From contig CAVTPF010000010.1 in the NCBI GenBank assembly GCA_963736525.1, positions 299,639-363,638 on the forward strand: a stretch of 64,000 bases of DNA. The letters are read 5' to 3'. This stretch comes from Bog-473 sp963736525. GTDB taxonomy: Bacteria; Actinomycetota; Acidimicrobiia; Acidimicrobiales; RAAP-2. The notes beneath the pieces are model-generated. The model was given only the letters and a program-made list of their open reading frames with translations, had not been told where the DNA came from and ran no database searches. Shown piece by piece: positions 19,437-28,276 of the stretch. The stretch's first letter is position 1. The number at the start of each line of letters is the position of its first letter. The position numbers were made by a program, and so were the translations under genes.

Positions 19437-20279
19437 ATGGCATCGCTTTCGTGGTTCATCACCGGCATCTCGAGCGGCTTCGGCCGCGAGCTGACCTCCC
19501 AGCTCCTCGGACGCGGCGAGCGGGTCGTGGGTACTGTTCGCCGGGTTGGCGCGGTCGCGGATCTGGCCGAGCGGTATCCCGACCTGCTCAAGGTCGAGAC
19601 CCTCGACGTGACCGACACCGGCGCCATCCGTGACGTGGTAGACCGCGGATTCGCCGAGCAGGGACGTATCGACGTCATCGTGAGCAACGCCGGCTACGGG
19701 CTCTTCGGCGCTGCCGAGGAGCTGACCGACCAGCAGATCGACCAGATCGTCGCCACCAACTTGGTCGGCTCGATTCAGCTGATCCGCGCCGCGCTGCCCC
19801 GCCTGCGGGCCCAGGCCGGCGGGCGCATCATCCAGATCTCCACCTACGGCGGCCAGGTCGCCTTTCCCGGAAATTCGCTGTATCACGCCACCAAATGGGG
19901 CATCGAGGGCTTCGCCGAGTCAGTGGCCCAAGAGGTGGCCGGCTTCGGAATCGGCGTCACCATCGTCGAGCCCGGCGGTGCTCGCACGGAGTTCCGCTAC
20001 GGGAGCGCACAAGTGGCCGACCCGATGCCCGAGTACGTGGGGACGCCGGCACGTGCCTTCGAGCGCATGCTGGACCCTGGCAACGGTCTCGCTCCCGGCG
20101 ACCCCGCCCGGATGGCAGGTGCGATCATCGCCAGCGTGGATCAGGAGCCGGCGCCATTGAGGATGGTCCTCGGCTCCCAGGCACTCGAGATCACAATCGA
20201 TGTCCTCAAGGCCAGGATCGCCGGGTTCGAGGCACAGGCAGCTCTGGCTGCTTCAACTGACTTCGGGCCCGGCCAGTGA
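19437..20279 (+). CDS. SDR-family oxidoreductase
   Basis: 280 aa, ATG preceded by AAAGGA. Classical SDR: TGISSGFG near residue 10, VSNAGYG near residue 80, Ser in IQISTYGG near 135, YHATK near 150. The TVRR segment after the second beta strand points to NADP(H). Similarity is to the oxidoreductases often annotated as retinol-dehydrogenase-like. It precedes an aldo/keto reductase by 34 bp, so the two probably form an operon acting on carbonyl compounds; the substrate is unknown. Confidence 0.88.
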   Translation: MASLSWFITGISSGFGRELTSQLLGRGERVVGTVRRVGAVADLAERYPDLLKVETLDVTDTGAIRDVVDRGFAEQGRIDVIVSNAGYGLFGAAEELTDQQIDQIVATNLVGSIQLIRAALPRLRAQAGGRIIQISTYGGQVAFPGNSLYHATKWGIEGFAESVAQEVAGFGIGVTIVEPGGARTEFRYGSAQVADPMPEYVGTPARAFERMLDPGNGLAPGDPARMAGAIIASVDQEPAPLRMVLGSQALEITIDVLKARIAGFEAQAALAASTDFGPGQ

Positions 20280-20313
20280 CCGTCCGGAGTCAGCATGCGA
20301 AAAGGAGGAAGAC

Positions 20314-21291
20314 GTGAGACACATCAAGCTCAGCGACCTGGAGGTGTCACGCATTGGGCTGGGAGCGATGGGTATGTCCACCGCCTACATCGACGCCAGC
20401 GTTGATGAGGCCCAGTCCATCGAGACGATCCACCGCGCCTTGGAACTGGGTGTCACGTTCATCGACACCGCCGAGGTCTACGGCCCCTACGGGAACGAAG
20501 AGCTCGTGGGGCGTGCGCTCAAGGGTCGGCGTGAGGAGGTTGTTCTCGCCACCAAGTTCGGCATGATCTCCCACGTCGGGCGCGGTCCCGGTCACCTCGA
20601 CAGCTCCCCGGCGAACATCCGAATCGCGGTCGAAGGATCGCTGCGGCGCCTCGACACCGACTACATCGACCTCTACTACCAGCACCGCGTCGACCCCAAC
20701 ACGCAGATTGAGGAGACGGTCGGCGCCCTGGCTGAGCTCATCGCAGAGGGCAAGATCCGTCACTTCGGACTGTCCGAGGCCGCTCCCGACACGATCCGTC
20801 GCGCTCACGAGGTCCACCCGGTCACAGCCTTGCAGTCCGAGTACTCGCTGTGGACCCGTGACCCGGAGGCCAAGGTCCTGCCCGTCCTGCGCGAACTCGG
20901 GATCGGGTTCGTCGCCTACTCGCCCCTGGGTCGCGGGATGCTGACGGGTGCAATCCGCTCGGTGGATCAGCTCGATGCTGCCGACTTCCGCAGGTCGAAC
21001 CCACGGTTCACGGAGAATAACTTCGATGCCAATCTGGAGAGCCTCAAGGAGGTCGAGGCGGTCGCAGATGAGGCTGGTGCGACGCCGGGCCAAGTGGCGC
21101 TTGCTTGGCTCCTGGCCAAGGGTGACGACATCGCACCCATCCCGGGCACAAAGAGGATCTCTCGGCTCGAGGAGAACGTCGGCGCGGATGCGGTGGAGCT
21201 GACCGCCACTCAGCTCTCCCGGCTCGACGACCTACCCCCGGCCCTGGGTGATCATCACACCGAAGAGCAGATGCGCGTGATCGAACGCTGA
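20314..21291 (+). CDS. Aldo/keto reductase
   Basis: 325 aa from GTG 20314, with AAAGGAGGA five bases upstream. AKR motifs: IDTAEVYGPYGNEELVG (Asp and catalytic Tyr near residues 50-55), the catalytic Lys in LATKFG near 82, YYQHRVDP with the catalytic-site His near 123, and GFVAYSPLGRG near 207. NADPH-binding C-terminus PIPGTKRISRLEENV. Resembles the AKR13/YakC-type aldehyde reductases. It lies 34 bp after the SDR gene. Confidence 0.92.
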   Translation: MRHIKLSDLEVSRIGLGAMGMSTAYIDASVDEAQSIETIHRALELGVTFIDTAEVYGPYGNEELVGRALKGRREEVVLATKFGMISHVGRGPGHLDSSPANIRIAVEGSLRRLDTDYIDLYYQHRVDPNTQIEETVGALAELIAEGKIRHFGLSEAAPDTIRRAHEVHPVTALQSEYSLWTRDPEAKVLPVLRELGIGFVAYSPLGRGMLTGAIRSVDQLDAADFRRSNPRFTENNFDANLESLKEVEAVADEAGATPGQVALAWLLAKGDDIAPIPGTKRISRLEENVGADAVELTATQLSRLDDLPPALGDHHTEEQMRVIER

Positions 21292-21876
21292 TCCGTCCGC
21301 CGACGTCCGTCCGCAGTCCTGTAATCGATCGGAGTGACAGGCGAGACGTAGCCTCGAGGGATGCCCTTGAGCCTGGCCAATCCCGGACCGGAGTGTCGGA
21401 CGGATCCGTGAACGGTTTGCACTCGGCTTTGCACGAGGATGTGCATGGGCCCGCCACCAGGCACTTTGTGCGAATCCATGGAGCGGTGCGTTTGCCTCGC
21501 CGACCCGCCACCTCGCAGGACACAACAGGACACGTAAAGGCACAGGATCCGTGTCCTGACGCCGGCGTAAGGAAGAAGCCCGACAGAGCTCTGGTCTTCG
21601 GAACGCCCCTCAGCCAGCGACGGCGACCGGGACACCCAGCATCGTGAGAGGCCTATAGCCGATGTGAAGACCATCAGTTGTCGTGGCGTAGCGGGTCTCT
21701 GGCACACGATCCACATGAACATTTGAGCAGGGCCCGATGCGGAGTGCACGGAGAGTGCATCGGGCCCGAAAATCGGGTGGCCCTCCACTCACCCAAGTTG
21801 TGCTGAAGGGTGGCACTCACCCCCTCCCGGGGGTCTGGGACGTCGGCGCAGTCGGAATGAGCTGGCTTGACTCCGC
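21292..21876. other. Gene-free region between convergent genes, with two hairpins
   Basis: 585 bp between the convergent aldo/keto reductase and cupin genes, with no ORF that resembles a protein family. It holds two inverted repeats: CAGGACACG/CGTGTCCTG at 21526-21558 and the stronger one at 21730-21767. Either could serve as a two-way terminator; the length of the gap suggests a lost gene. Confidence 0.5.
21730..21767. repeat. REP-like hairpin with GCCCGATGC arms
   Basis: GGGCCCGATGC / GCATCGGGCCC, an 11-bp perfect inverted repeat around a 16-base loop that itself contains GTGCAC. The inner arm sequence GCCCGATGC/GCATCGGGC is the same as in the hairpin at 14808-14848, nearly 7 kb away, so this may be a dispersed palindromic element rather than a plain terminator. 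Confidence 0.5.
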
Positions 21877-22239
21877 TCAACGCCTGGCGTAGTCGGTAAA
21901 TCCCTGCCAGTCGATGACGACGCAAGGCTCGTCTCCGATGACCCATGCGTCGTGTCCCGGCTCCATGACAGCAAAATCGCCGGGTCGGTACTCCATCTCC
22001 TCACCGTCGTCCATGACCACCCTCAGCCGGCCCGAGACGAAGTAACCGATGTGCGCCGCCTGGCAACTGTCCGTCTTGGCGATTGGCTTGACATGCTCTG
22101 ACCACTTCCACCCCGGGAGAAAGGTGGCTCGACCGACCGCGCCTTCGTCGGTGTTGATCACCTCCAGCTGACCGGTTGCGCCATCGAAAGGCCGGACCTC
22201 ATCTGGCTTGTCGAAACTCTTACGCGTCAATCCCGGCAT
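21877..22239 (-). CDS. Cupin-domain protein
   Basis: 120 aa, ATG 22239 with a strong AAGGAGG site. Cupin motif 1 is partial (HIGYFVSGRLRVVMDDGEE, with an upstream SEHVKP His) and motif 2 reads PGDFAVMEPGHDAWV. Single-domain cupins of this size bind a metal or small ligand; no enzyme activity can be assigned. It is the last gene of a minus-strand trio with DUF1059 and a monooxygenase-like protein (21-bp and 46-bp gaps). Confidence 0.82.
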   Translation of the reverse strand: MPGLTRKSFDKPDEVRPFDGATGQLEVINTDEGAVGRATFLPGWKWSEHVKPIAKTDSCQAAHIGYFVSGRLRVVMDDGEEMEYRPGDFAVMEPGHDAWVIGDEPCVVIDWQGFTDYARR

Positions 22240-22260
22240 GATGCCTCCTTTCGTTTGCGT

Positions 22261-22449
22261 TTATGCGGGAACCTCGTCCTTCAGGTTCTGGCGCAGCCAG
22301 GTCCGGACCTCTTCGGTATCGTCGTGCCCGTGCACGGCGACGGCGTGCTGGATGGCCGCCTGCATGACTTCGTCCTCCTCGCCCGAAATGGTCAGCGTGC
22401 AGCCGACCTCACTGGGGAAATCTCGGCAATCAGCAACTTTCCGGCCCAT
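22261..22449 (-). CDS. DUF1059 family small protein
   Basis: 62 aa. The pattern K-V-A-D-C-R-D-F at the start, CTLTISGEEDEVMQAAIQHA in the middle and HDDTEEVRTWLRQ at the end match DUF1059, a short family of unknown function common in soil bacteria and archaea. ATG 22449 has a purine-rich AAAGGGGA upstream. It lies between the cupin and monooxygenase-like genes, probably in one transcript. Confidence 0.82.
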   Translation of the reverse strand: MGRKVADCRDFPSEVGCTLTISGEEDEVMQAAIQHAVAVHGHDDTEEVRTWLRQNLKDEVPA

Positions 22450-22495
22450 CTATTTCCCCTTTCCTTCGTCACCCTTTCCTTCGTCACCCTTCCCG

Positions 22496-22792
22496 TCACA
22501 TCTCCTCGACGCTTTGCACGTCGAGATTGCGGAAACCCATTGGGCCGTCGCACAGCTCGCGGATCTTCTCCGAGAGGGAGCCGGTCTCCGGGAGCTTCGA
22601 GTTAGCCATGGCGTCCTCGTAAGAAGGAAATTCGACAATCTGGACGTACGTGTTCGGCCGATCTCTGTCTCTGGTGAAGGTCCCTCGCTGAGCTGTCCGC
22701 TTCCCGGCGGTCTTCGCACGCCACTCACTGACCAGTGTCTCGACTTCGTCTGGTCTGGTGGTCTCGATCTCGATGATCTGGATGAACCCCAT
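22496..22792 (-). CDS. Antibiotic-biosynthesis-monooxygenase-like dimeric alpha/beta-barrel protein
   Basis: 98 aa from ATG 22792 (AAAGGAG upstream). MGFIQIIEIETTRPDEVETL followed by TYVQIVEFPSYEDAMANSKL is a ferredoxin-like dimeric barrel pattern; this subgroup (about 100 aa) is uncharacterised. It heads the trio with DUF1059 and cupin. A related barrel protein is encoded at 41653-41958. Enzyme function is doubtful because no cofactor or catalytic residue is evident. Confidence 0.7.
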   Translation of the reverse strand: MGFIQIIEIETTRPDEVETLVSEWRAKTAGKRTAQRGTFTRDRDRPNTYVQIVEFPSYEDAMANSKLPETGSLSEKIRELCDGPMGFRNLDVQSVEEM

Positions 22793-23073
22793 GGCCGCTC
22801 CTTTATTGGGAGCCCTCCTTCGCAAGGTAACGCCGCAGAGAAAGGATTGCAATAGGCGATGTCCTCGACAAACAAATGGAGGCTGGGGTGAGCTACTCAC
22901 ACCAGCTCTGTCAGGCTCGCTGGTTCAGGCGAATCTCAGGGAAACGATCAACTCCATCGGCGATGCCAGGCGGTCTACAAAAGGACGGACCGCGATTGGA
23001 TCTCCACGCCATCGGGACTTCGTGCTCGTCGTCCGGATCGAAACGTTCAGGTGCTGTGGCTGGGACGCGCCGA

Positions 23074-24675
23074 TCAGAGTGCCGTCTGCAAGGTTCGCGC
23101 CTCGTCCAAGGTCGCGAAGCGGAATCCCCGCGCGAGAGCGCCTTCGATGATTCTCGGCAGGGCTCGCACCGTCTGCGAGCGGTTGCCACCCCCGTCATGC
23201 AGAAGAACGATGCCCCCGGGAGTCAGGGACAGCAGGACCTTACTGGCGATCCGATCAGCAGTGGCATCGGCGGCGAAGTCGCGAGGGTCGGCGGTCCACA
23301 ACCACGTCACCAGCCCGCGACCGTGGAGCGTGGAGATCAGCTCTCCGTCGTAGAGGCCGTACGGGGGGCGTATGTCACGGCACTCGGTGCCTGAGAGCTC
23401 TCGCAGTAGCGCTTCGGTCCGACCGAGATCCTTGGCGAGAACCTCGGGGTCGAGCTCCGTGAAGGCGGTGTGACTCCACCCGTGCATCGCGAGGCCGTGC
23501 CCCGCATCGACGATCGATCGCGCGACCTCGGGCATCGACGCTGCTCTCTCGCCGAGGACGAAGAAGGTCGCGGGTACGCCGTAGCTCGAGAGCACCCCGA
23601 GTACGTCCGTGGTGAACTCCGAGGGGCCGTCGTCGAAGGTGAGGAAAAGGGTCTTCTCCCCCGTCGTCGCGGCCCGACGTCGTAGCAGAGCATTTGAGGA
23701 CCCGGCACCGTCCATTTCGGTGAAGGCGCCGCTCCGTGCGTACTCATGTTGCTCCCGCGCCCATCCCAACGTGTTTGCGATCAACCCGAGGAGGACCCAC
23801 GGGACCGTCACCATGAGCTCGTGACGGTCGGGCGCATACCGCTTCAAATTCCGCGACAGGAAACGGCTTCGTACGAGTCCGTGCCGAACGGTCCTGGCCG
23901 CCACCGCGAGGGTGAGAACTCCGGGCCTCGATTCCACCCTGACGCGAAAGGAACCCGCTGGCCGGGTCAGGACGTCGCTTCGGGCCTGGCGGCGCCCGCG
24001 TGATGCCTGCTCCTTCAAGAGATCCCGGAGACGGGTCGGCCCCACGTGCTCGATGCACACCGATGGCTCGAACCACGCGCTGACATCGAGCTCACGGAGG
24101 CGCTCGGCCATGAGCGTGTCCTCTTCGATCCGAAGGGCCTCGTCGAAGGGGCCGGCTCGGTTCAAGAGCTCTCGTGTGAACGAGAGGCCATACGAACGCG
24201 GCAGCCTCGCGGGGCCCTCAGGCGACCCTTCCAGCCGGTTGTCGTAGCAGAGGAAGGCTGTCGCCCGGGCCGCCGCCTTCTCGGGATTCGCCACCGCCAC
24301 GGTGCTGGCCACCGCTTCGTGACCAGCCCTGTGCGCGACGACCCGGTTTCGAATCCAGTCCGGACGAGCGATGCAGTCCGCCTCAAGGAACGCGATGATC
24401 TCGCCGCGGGCAAGCCTCATCCCGAGGTTGCGCGCGCCGCCAGGCATCAGCCGGACCGGGGATTCGATCACACGCACGCCCGGAAAGTTCTGCCGCACCA
24501 GCTCGCCGGTCCTGTCCCCACCCGATGTCGCGACGATCACCTCAAAGGGCTCGTCGAAGTCCTGTTGGACCAGTGAGGAGACTGCTCTCAGAATCGTGTC
24601 TTCGTTGCGGTACGCGAAGACGACTGCGCTCAGAACAGGGCGGGCAGGAGCGAGAGGCTCAGACTCTTCTTGCAC
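23074..24675 (-). CDS. Bifunctional GT2 glycosyltransferase - NodB polysaccharide deacetylase fusion
   Basis: 533 aa, GTG start. Residues 10-240 are a GT-A glycosyltransferase 2 domain: SAVVFAYRNEDTILRAVSSL, an EADC at the DxD position, and RIEEDTLMAERLRE as the catalytic-acid region. A weakly hydrophobic stretch around residue 305-320 (VTVPWVLLGLIANTLGW) could be membrane-associated. Residues 340-530 are a NodB-type deacetylase: TFDDGPS, metal His pair in HGWSHTAF, RPPYGLYD, and LLHDGGG at the end. The pair of activities fits synthesis plus N-deacetylation of a surface amino-sugar polymer, as PgaB/PgaC do in separate proteins. No signal peptide precedes the deacetylase, so its location is unclear. 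Confidence 0.82.
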   Translation of the reverse strand: MQEESEPLAPARPVLSAVVFAYRNEDTILRAVSSLVQQDFDEPFEVIVATSGGDRTGELVRQNFPGVRVIESPVRLMPGGARNLGMRLARGEIIAFLEADCIARPDWIRNRVVAHRAGHEAVASTVAVANPEKAAARATAFLCYDNRLEGSPEGPARLPRSYGLSFTRELLNRAGPFDEALRIEEDTLMAERLRELDVSAWFEPSVCIEHVGPTRLRDLLKEQASRGRRQARSDVLTRPAGSFRVRVESRPGVLTLAVAARTVRHGLVRSRFLSRNLKRYAPDRHELMVTVPWVLLGLIANTLGWAREQHEYARSGAFTEMDGAGSSNALLRRRAATTGEKTLFLTFDDGPSEFTTDVLGVLSSYGVPATFFVLGERAASMPEVARSIVDAGHGLAMHGWSHTAFTELDPEVLAKDLGRTEALLRELSGTECRDIRPPYGLYDGELISTLHGRGLVTWLWTADPRDFAADATADRIASKVLLSLTPGGIVLLHDGGGNRSQTVRALPRIIEGALARGFRFATLDEARTLQTAL

Positions 24676-24989
24676 ATCAGATCATTCGGTCGAACCGTCT
24701 CCAGCACTGAGGACTCCGCTGACGTTCGTCCTCTTCGAATGCTGACACTTGAGGTCTGCGGGTCTATCAAGCCTGGACTCGATCTGTCAACCGCCAACAC
24801 CGTGCCGGGTTGCCGCCCGGCCGGAAGACTCCACCTCCGACCCGCCAGGTCCGTCTGCCACTGGCGGATGGCGGAGCGACGCCGGCGGCCCCAGTGACGC
24901 GCCACGTGCACGCACAGGTGCACCGCCCGGTGACGGAGAAGGGGCTTCGCTCGTCGCCGAGCCGGTGCCACTGTGATGGTCACAGTGGC
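24676..24989. other. Intergenic region upstream of the fusion gene
   Basis: 314 bp between the FtsX-type permease stop and the start of the glycosyltransferase-deacetylase gene, both on the minus strand. It should carry the latter's promoter, but I see no clear -35/-10 pair, hairpin or small ORF with a good ribosome-binding site. Confidence 0.4.
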
Positions 24990-27557
24990 CTACTCCATCG
25001 GCCGGGTGGCGATCCCCCTCGGCTCCCGTCCCGCCAGCAGCCAGCCGATCAGCATGGCCGCGACCGGCATGGCGATCAGGATGAGGAACAGATTGTCCCA
25101 CGGGACGTGATCGATGATGTCGGACACGCCGCCTTCCAGCGCACTCGAGCGGAACCAGCCGAACAGGCCGACGTACGCCGCCACCGTCCCGAGCAGCGCA
25201 CCCAGGAAGGCGAGGCCACCGGCGGTGACCGCCGTCAGGGTGCGCCGGGTGCGCGAGCTGGCGCCCGTCGCCGTGAGCGTGCGCAGCTCGCTCGCCGTCT
25301 CGCTCCGGATCAGGCCGACGCTCATGGCGAGGACGCCCAGGGCAAGCGCGATGCCGAAGACGGTCGCCCAATTCACGATCTCGGCCGACGTCGGCGCGTC
25401 GTTCTTCGACTCGGTGCTCAGGTCGGCGAAGGCCGCCAGCGAGTTGGCGCTCGTGAGCTCGGCCGAGGTGATCGGGCTGTGGGTCAGGATCATCCAGCCG
25501 TCGAGGCTGTTCTGGCCCGTGAGGTGCAGTCGGCGCAACGCGCTCTGGGTGATCACCGTGTTGGGTGCCGACGTGCCCGTGGGCAGTTGGCTCTCCTCCT
25601 GCACCACCGGCTGGGCGAGGCACGAGCCGGGTGAGCAAGAGTTGGTGTTGTTCCCGCCCGCGCCCAAGCCCTGGAAGCCATCGCCGCCCTTCCCGCCACC
25701 GCCGTAGGTGAGCTGCACGCCCGAGCCCGCGAGCCCTGGCCGCGAGCTGAGGATGTCGACGTCGGACGGGATGGACGACGGGTTGATGCCGTAGGCCCGC
25801 AAAAGCGCGGGCGTCGCCACGTAGATCGGGCCGTCCCATTGGCGGCCGCCCGCGCTCGGGTTCTGCAAGCCGACCGCTGGCTGGTCGAGCTCGACGAGGT
25901 GCGTCGCGCCGACGGCGGAGGCGATGGCGTGCACGGCGGCCTCCTGCGTCTGGACGCTCGGCGGCGGCGTGGTGTTCCCCACTTGACCGTTCGGCCCGAA
26001 GGTTGGGCCGCTGGGCGGGGTGTACACGTTGAGCGCGTTCGCTGCCATGTTCGGCCCGACGTAGTCGAAGACGTTGGCGTAACGGGCAACGGCCACGGCG
26101 CAGATGATGACCGCGATCATGATGCCGAGGCTGATGGCCGAGAGGGCCGAGCCGGAGCGCGCCCGGTAGCGCGCCATGTCGCGCAGCGGCAGGCGGATGG
26201 CGATGGGCGACCGGCCGCCGATCCGCGCCAACAGGGCGAGGAAGAACGGTGAGACGAGGATGATCCCGACGATCAGCGCGATGAGCCCGGGGACCAGCCA
26301 CACAATGCCGCCGCCGTTCCCCGAGGCGCCCGAGAGGGAGAAGAAGATGAACCCGATCACGAGCGCGACCACGCCAGGGATGAACGAGCGGTGGATCTGG
26401 CGGGGTGGCGCCGGGCGCCCGGCCAGGGCGCCGACCACCGGCACGCGGGTGATGGCGCGGGCGGGATAGCCGGCGGCGAAGAAGGTCGCGATGACCGCGA
26501 GCACCATGGCCGGCGCGATCACCTTCCACGGCAGGGCGAACGTACCGATGAGGTGGTGCGCGCTCTGCTCGTTGGTCGGCCGGTAGGCCAGCCAGAGCAC
26601 CAACCCCAGCACGAAGCCCACGACGGCACCGACGACGCCGACGATGACGCCGTTGGCCTCCAGGACGAGCCGGACGTTGCGGTCGGTCGCCCCCATCGAC
26701 TCGAGCATCCCGAGGGAGCGCATGCGGCGCTGGGCCAGCACGGTGAAGCCACCGATCGACACCAAGGCGATGAGGAGCATGCCGACGGTCGCCAGCGCCA
26801 GCACGATGGTCGCCGGGTTGATGATGTTGTCGGTGTTGGAGCCCGGTGTCGTGATGTAGGGGGAGAGGGAGTTGAGGGATTTGAGCGCGCTGGGCGATGC
26901 GTCGAAGAGGACGCTCACCTGCGTGGGATGCGTCACCCGGCCCGGCGGGACGAGCGCGAACTCATCGAGCAGGCTCTGGGGGTTCTGCACCATGCCGACG
27001 ACGGTCTTGCCGCCCTGGGGCCACGTGTCGCCCACCCGCAGGTTGAGCTCGGACGCCAAGCCCGGGGTGAGGGCGATCTCGTTCGGCCCGGCCGGGTAGT
27101 GCCCTGACAACAACTGCAGCATCGGTCCGCCGTAGGGGCCGTGCGGATCCTGTGACCGCAGCTGATAGGTCTGCGTCGAGCCGGGGACCGAGAACGTCTC
27201 GTTGTCGATGACCTGCACGGTGCCGACGGCGTGCTCGAGCTCGGCGATCTGTGCCTGCACATGTGCCAGGCTGTCCGACGACGACTTGCTCGTAGGGGTC
27301 AAGTTGAAGGTCGCGAGGTCGTGGGCCGTGCCGAACCCGGCGTTGGCCGGCGGCGGCGTGTTGACCGCGACGGCAGAGCCGACGACGACGGCCGCCACCG
27401 CGACGATGATGAGCAGCAGGATCAAGAACTGCTGCCGCCATTCGCGCTTGAAGAGGCGCCAGGACCAGCGGAGCATGGCTCGGCGGGCCGGAACGCCGCC
27501 TGTGGTCGCTTCGGGGGCCGAGCCGGTGGCCGGCCTTTCGAGGACGCCGACGCTCAT
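24990..27557 (-). CDS. FtsX/MacB-type ABC transporter permease
   Basis: 855 aa from ATG 27557. N-terminal transmembrane segment near residue 45 (FLILLLIIVAVAAVVVGSAVAV), a large extracytoplasmic domain, then two FtsX-type permease cores of about four helices each (near residues 270-400 and 750-850, the first with RRMRSLGMLESMGATDRNVR, the second with SELRTLTATGASSRTRRTL), matching the two-core architecture of the YtrF/MacB-like exporters. The start overlaps the stop of the ATPase gene (ATGA). The second periplasmic loop contains a Gly/Asn-rich insert (GGGGKGGDGFQGLGAGGNN). Likely exports a peptide/lipid or acts in cell-envelope stress; substrate unknown. Confidence 0.88.
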   Translation of the reverse strand: MSVGVLERPATGSAPEATTGGVPARRAMLRWSWRLFKREWRQQFLILLLIIVAVAAVVVGSAVAVNTPPPANAGFGTAHDLATFNLTPTSKSSSDSLAHVQAQIAELEHAVGTVQVIDNETFSVPGSTQTYQLRSQDPHGPYGGPMLQLLSGHYPAGPNEIALTPGLASELNLRVGDTWPQGGKTVVGMVQNPQSLLDEFALVPPGRVTHPTQVSVLFDASPSALKSLNSLSPYITTPGSNTDNIINPATIVLALATVGMLLIALVSIGGFTVLAQRRMRSLGMLESMGATDRNVRLVLEANGVIVGVVGAVVGFVLGLVLWLAYRPTNEQSAHHLIGTFALPWKVIAPAMVLAVIATFFAAGYPARAITRVPVVGALAGRPAPPRQIHRSFIPGVVALVIGFIFFSLSGASGNGGGIVWLVPGLIALIVGIILVSPFFLALLARIGGRSPIAIRLPLRDMARYRARSGSALSAISLGIMIAVIICAVAVARYANVFDYVGPNMAANALNVYTPPSGPTFGPNGQVGNTTPPPSVQTQEAAVHAIASAVGATHLVELDQPAVGLQNPSAGGRQWDGPIYVATPALLRAYGINPSSIPSDVDILSSRPGLAGSGVQLTYGGGGKGGDGFQGLGAGGNNTNSCSPGSCLAQPVVQEESQLPTGTSAPNTVITQSALRRLHLTGQNSLDGWMILTHSPITSAELTSANSLAAFADLSTESKNDAPTSAEIVNWATVFGIALALGVLAMSVGLIRSETASELRTLTATGASSRTRRTLTAVTAGGLAFLGALLGTVAAYVGLFGWFRSSALEGGVSDIIDHVPWDNLFLILIAMPVAAMLIGWLLAGREPRGIATRPME

Positions 27558-28276
27558 TGGTTCGGGAGGTCCGCGAGGAACGCTTCGGGGCTCTCGTCCT
27601 TCACTGTCTGGTCGACGACGCGGCCGTCGCGGAAGAAGACCACTCGGTCGGCCCACGAGGCGAGCTGCGCGTCGTGGGTCACCACGACGGCCGCCAAGCC
27701 GCGGTGGCAGGCAGCCAGGATCAGGCGCATGACGGCTTCGGCGTTGGTCGAATCGAGCGCGCCGGACGGTTCGTCGGCCAGGAGCAGTTGCCGCCCCCCG
27801 ACCACGGCCCGGGCGATCGCGACCCGCTGGCGCTCGCCTCCCGATAGCTGGTCGGGGTAGCGCGACGCCCGGTCCTTCAGCCCGAAGTCTTCGAGCGATT
27901 CGAGGGCCGCCGCTTGGGCCTCGCGGGCCGCAATGCCGTCGAGCTCGAGCGGCAGGGACACGTTCTCCACCGCGCTCAGCCCGGCCAACAGGTTGTAGTC
28001 CTGGAAGACGTACCCGATGGACTGGCGGCGCAGGCGCGCCTTGCCGTTGCGCGACAGCGAGGACAACGGACGGCCGCCAACGTAGACCTCACCACTGGTG
28101 GGGTCCTCGAGGCTGCCGGCGATGGTCAGCAGCGTGCTCTTGCCCGAGCCGCTGGCGCCCATGACGGCCACGAGAGAACCGGCGTCGACGGAGAGATCGA
28201 CGCGCCGGAGGGCGTGCACCTCTGCGGCCCCTTCTCCGTAGACCTTGGAGATGTCGCGGAGTTCGAGGTAGCTCAT
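27554..28276 (-). CDS. ABC transporter ATP-binding protein (LolD/MacB type)
   Basis: 240 aa from ATG 28276. Walker A GASGSGKST near residue 41, Q-loop YVFQDYN near 92, signature LSGGERQRVAIARA near 143, Walker B LLLADEPSGALDS near 163, and the switch His in VTHD near 199. The LADEPxGALD form is typical of the MacB/LolD class that partners FtsX-type permeases, as the next gene does. The start overlaps the PadR gene stop (ATGA) and its own stop overlaps the permease start (ATGA): a tightly coupled three-gene operon. Confidence 0.95.
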   Translation of the reverse strand: MSYLELRDISKVYGEGAAEVHALRRVDLSVDAGSLVAVMGASGSGKSTLLTIAGSLEDPTSGEVYVGGRPLSSLSRNGKARLRRQSIGYVFQDYNLLAGLSAVENVSLPLELDGIAAREAQAAALESLEDFGLKDRASRYPDQLSGGERQRVAIARAVVGGRQLLLADEPSGALDSTNAEAVMRLILAACHRGLAAVVVTHDAQLASWADRVVFFRDGRVVDQTVKDESPEAFLADLPNQ

